Below are positions 62,524 through 64,000 of a stretch of 64,000 nt of DNA, one piece after another. Position 1 is the first letter of the stretch, and each line of letters starts with the position of its first letter. The stretch is from Vitis vinifera (lineage: Eukaryota > Streptophyta > Magnoliopsida > Vitales > Vitaceae): the NCBI RefSeq assembly GCF_030704535.1, contig NC_081815.1, forward strand, positions 4,350,501 through 4,414,500, in the 5' to 3' direction. A program made the translations under genes and the position numbers. Under the pieces are notes generated by a model that saw nothing but the letters and a program-made list of their open reading frames with translations, was not told where the DNA came from and ran no database searches.

Positions 62524-62753
62524 TGAAAGGAAAACCCGTTGACCTATATATTTTTGGTAGCAAACACTACCCATGTTCTCTATCAATCTCCTACCAATCT
62601 TGCTGTAATATCCATATTCTCTATCAATCTTCTACTACCAATCTTGGTGGTAATTTACAGCTCACACATACCTCTTAGAACCTGTATATAATACAATGAA
62701 TCACAAAGGAATAAAGAGGTTCTTATTTTCCTATTCTTTCTGTAAACCTAACA
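62524..62753 (+). repeat. Right LTR of the copia element
   Basis: 230 bp, TG...CA ends intact, followed by the ATCCT target duplication. About nine differences from the left LTR by eye. Confidence 0.92.
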
Positions 62754-62758
62754 ATCCT

Positions 62759-64000
62759 CTCCTTCAAACTCAAAGAACCAGGGGAATTTGGCATCCACTT
62801 CAGAATCAGTCGTCGCACAATACAGCTACTTGTTCTCATGGTCGACTCCTGCTGTGACCGTGTTGTTTAAGGTTCAAAAACTTAGAACCAGAGGCTACAA
62901 GATTTGTTTAACATAGTAAAGAGCAATATACAAAGATGCATCCACAAACCCGCTGTGGGTTCATACTGAGACAGCGTATTAGGAACATATATTCTTGGTT
63001 GACAACTGAAGTAGCATTTGGGTTTAAAATATCGAATACAGAAGGCCCCTTAGAAAATTCATATCTTAACTCACTTTTCTTGTGGGTATGGGTATCTCTT
63101 AGTCCATCATGAGTAGGCAGTAAAGCTAGAATTATTGTCAGGGCAGCGTCGCCTTGTTGGACTCTGGATCATTCTCTTTGGTGGACTCAGGACTGAATCT
63201 TTTGTCTACGACATCAATCATAGAGTTTTACCATTTATTATAAGCTCCATTAATCATACTTTTTACATATAAATTAATAATCTAAAACATGATTTGTGTG
63301 CTTGTTTGCCTCAAACTTTTGTGGAACCACGTTAAAAAGGGCATCTCCTCGGCATATAGAATGTTATATGCATAAATGCAGAAATGGACGAATTCTAATC
63401 CACCATTGAAAGCAAGCATATCCTTTACATCCAGCTGGCCACCAATACTATTTGAAAAAAGTAAACCAATAATGGTATATTGTGACAAGTACTACCTAAA
63501 AAATAACCCAAAGATAAAATGTGATAAGTTAAGACCGTAGAAAGACAAGTCAAACTTTAATCTACGTTGATAAAGAAACTTAAAACTAGCAAAGGATAAG
63601 TTAGATCACAAGAACCACTTAAAAAGATACCATAAAAATCAAGAGTGTATATCCAAAAATATCGTACGGCATGTAAATCAATCATTAATCACACATAACA
63701 CCAATTACAAAATAAACTACAGATACCCAAGGAATGAACAGAGAGGGGACCTATCCCTTTTTATTTCTCGCTGATCTTTACAAAAGAAAATTTTTTCCCC
63801 TTCAACTGGAGAGACATTCAGAAAAAGTAGCATTATTCAGAGTGATACCTCAATAAACATAGCAGCGAACTCTCCCTAGACCTAACGCTAGTTGTTGATT
63901 GAATGTCCGGATAGCACGAGGCAATGAAATTGTGCTAGAGCAGCAAAAATGTAATTTTCAGTACCTACCAATCCACCATTGAAAGCAAGCATATAGAATG
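62759..64000. other. Unassigned region at the right edge
   Basis: No gene recognised. A 25-bp word (AATCCACCATTGAAAGCAAG plus CATAT) occurs at about 63398-63422 and again at 63969-63993, the second copy running toward the window end. The minus-strand frame at 63282-63488 is 68 codons without known domain; the repeated word lies inside it. Confidence 0.4.

Larger units (their letters stand above)
55106..62753 (+). mobile_element. Full-length Ty1-copia LTR retrotransposon, decayed, with nested foldback insertion
   Basis: Two 230-bp LTRs (55106-55335 and 62524-62753) flank gag-pol in copia order (protease, integrase, reverse transcriptase, RNase H). The target duplication ATCCT is exact (55101-55105 and 62754-62758). 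The primer-binding site follows the left LTR and a purine-rich tract precedes the right LTR. The total is 7.65 kb, of which 2.92 kb is the nested element, leaving about 4.7 kb, the normal size for copia. The coding region has many stops and frameshifts. By eye the LTRs differ at about 9 of 230 positions. Confidence 0.93.

Overview
The window reads as nuclear DNA of a flowering plant, most likely a woody eudicot of the grapevine type. The genes have many short GT-AG introns in AT-rich DNA, the proteins are recognisable plant family members, one nuclear tRNA-Ser is present, and the intergenic DNA is filled with plant transposons (Mutator-like, LINE, Ty1-copia, foldback). The species assignment is inference only.

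Layout. 1-8 kb: DDX3/Ded1-type DEAD-box RNA helicase in six coding exons (+). 8.6-11.9 kb: small Alba-domain nucleic-acid-binding protein (+). 13.1-17.0 kb: Brittle1-type mitochondrial-carrier-family adenine nucleotide transporter (-). 18.9-19.2 kb: broken remnant of an EG45/blight-associated p12-like gene. 19.9-25.7 kb: complete but dead Mutator-like element with ~0.7 kb terminal inverted repeats (TIRs) and a near-perfect 9-bp target duplication. 26.7-27.8 kb: membrane-anchored DnaJ/DUF1977 protein (+). 30.7-45.7 kb: SEC11 catalytic subunit of the signal peptidase complex (-). Its eight small coding exons can be read one by one, and intron 4 is about 10.3 kb and holds two LINE remnants. 47.8-50.0 kb: SNU13/15.5K (L7Ae family, +). 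51.4 kb: tRNA-Ser(AGA). 51.9-54.2 kb: intronless PLS-class pentatricopeptide repeat (PPR) protein (-). 55.1-62.75 kb: full-length decayed Ty1-copia retrotransposon with two 230-bp LTRs and a 5-bp target duplication. Its pol gene is split by a nested 2.9-kb foldback element with 1.2-kb inverted arms. 62.8-64 kb: unassigned.

The genes do not form a pathway. Most are housekeeping: translation initiation, RNA binding, splicing/snoRNP core, ER protein processing, ER chaperoning, nucleotide transport, organelle RNA processing. Two of them (Alba, SNU13) carry telo-box-like motifs in their leaders, as is usual for plant genes tied to translation and ribosome production.

The most informative structures are: the nested copia/foldback pair with an unidentified open segment in the foldback loop; the Mutator-like element whose inverted repeats each carry a G-box and TATA-like promoter pointing inward; the SEC11 gene stretched over 15 kb by LINEs; and several uncatalogued repeats. 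No single previously undescribed biochemical system is evident.
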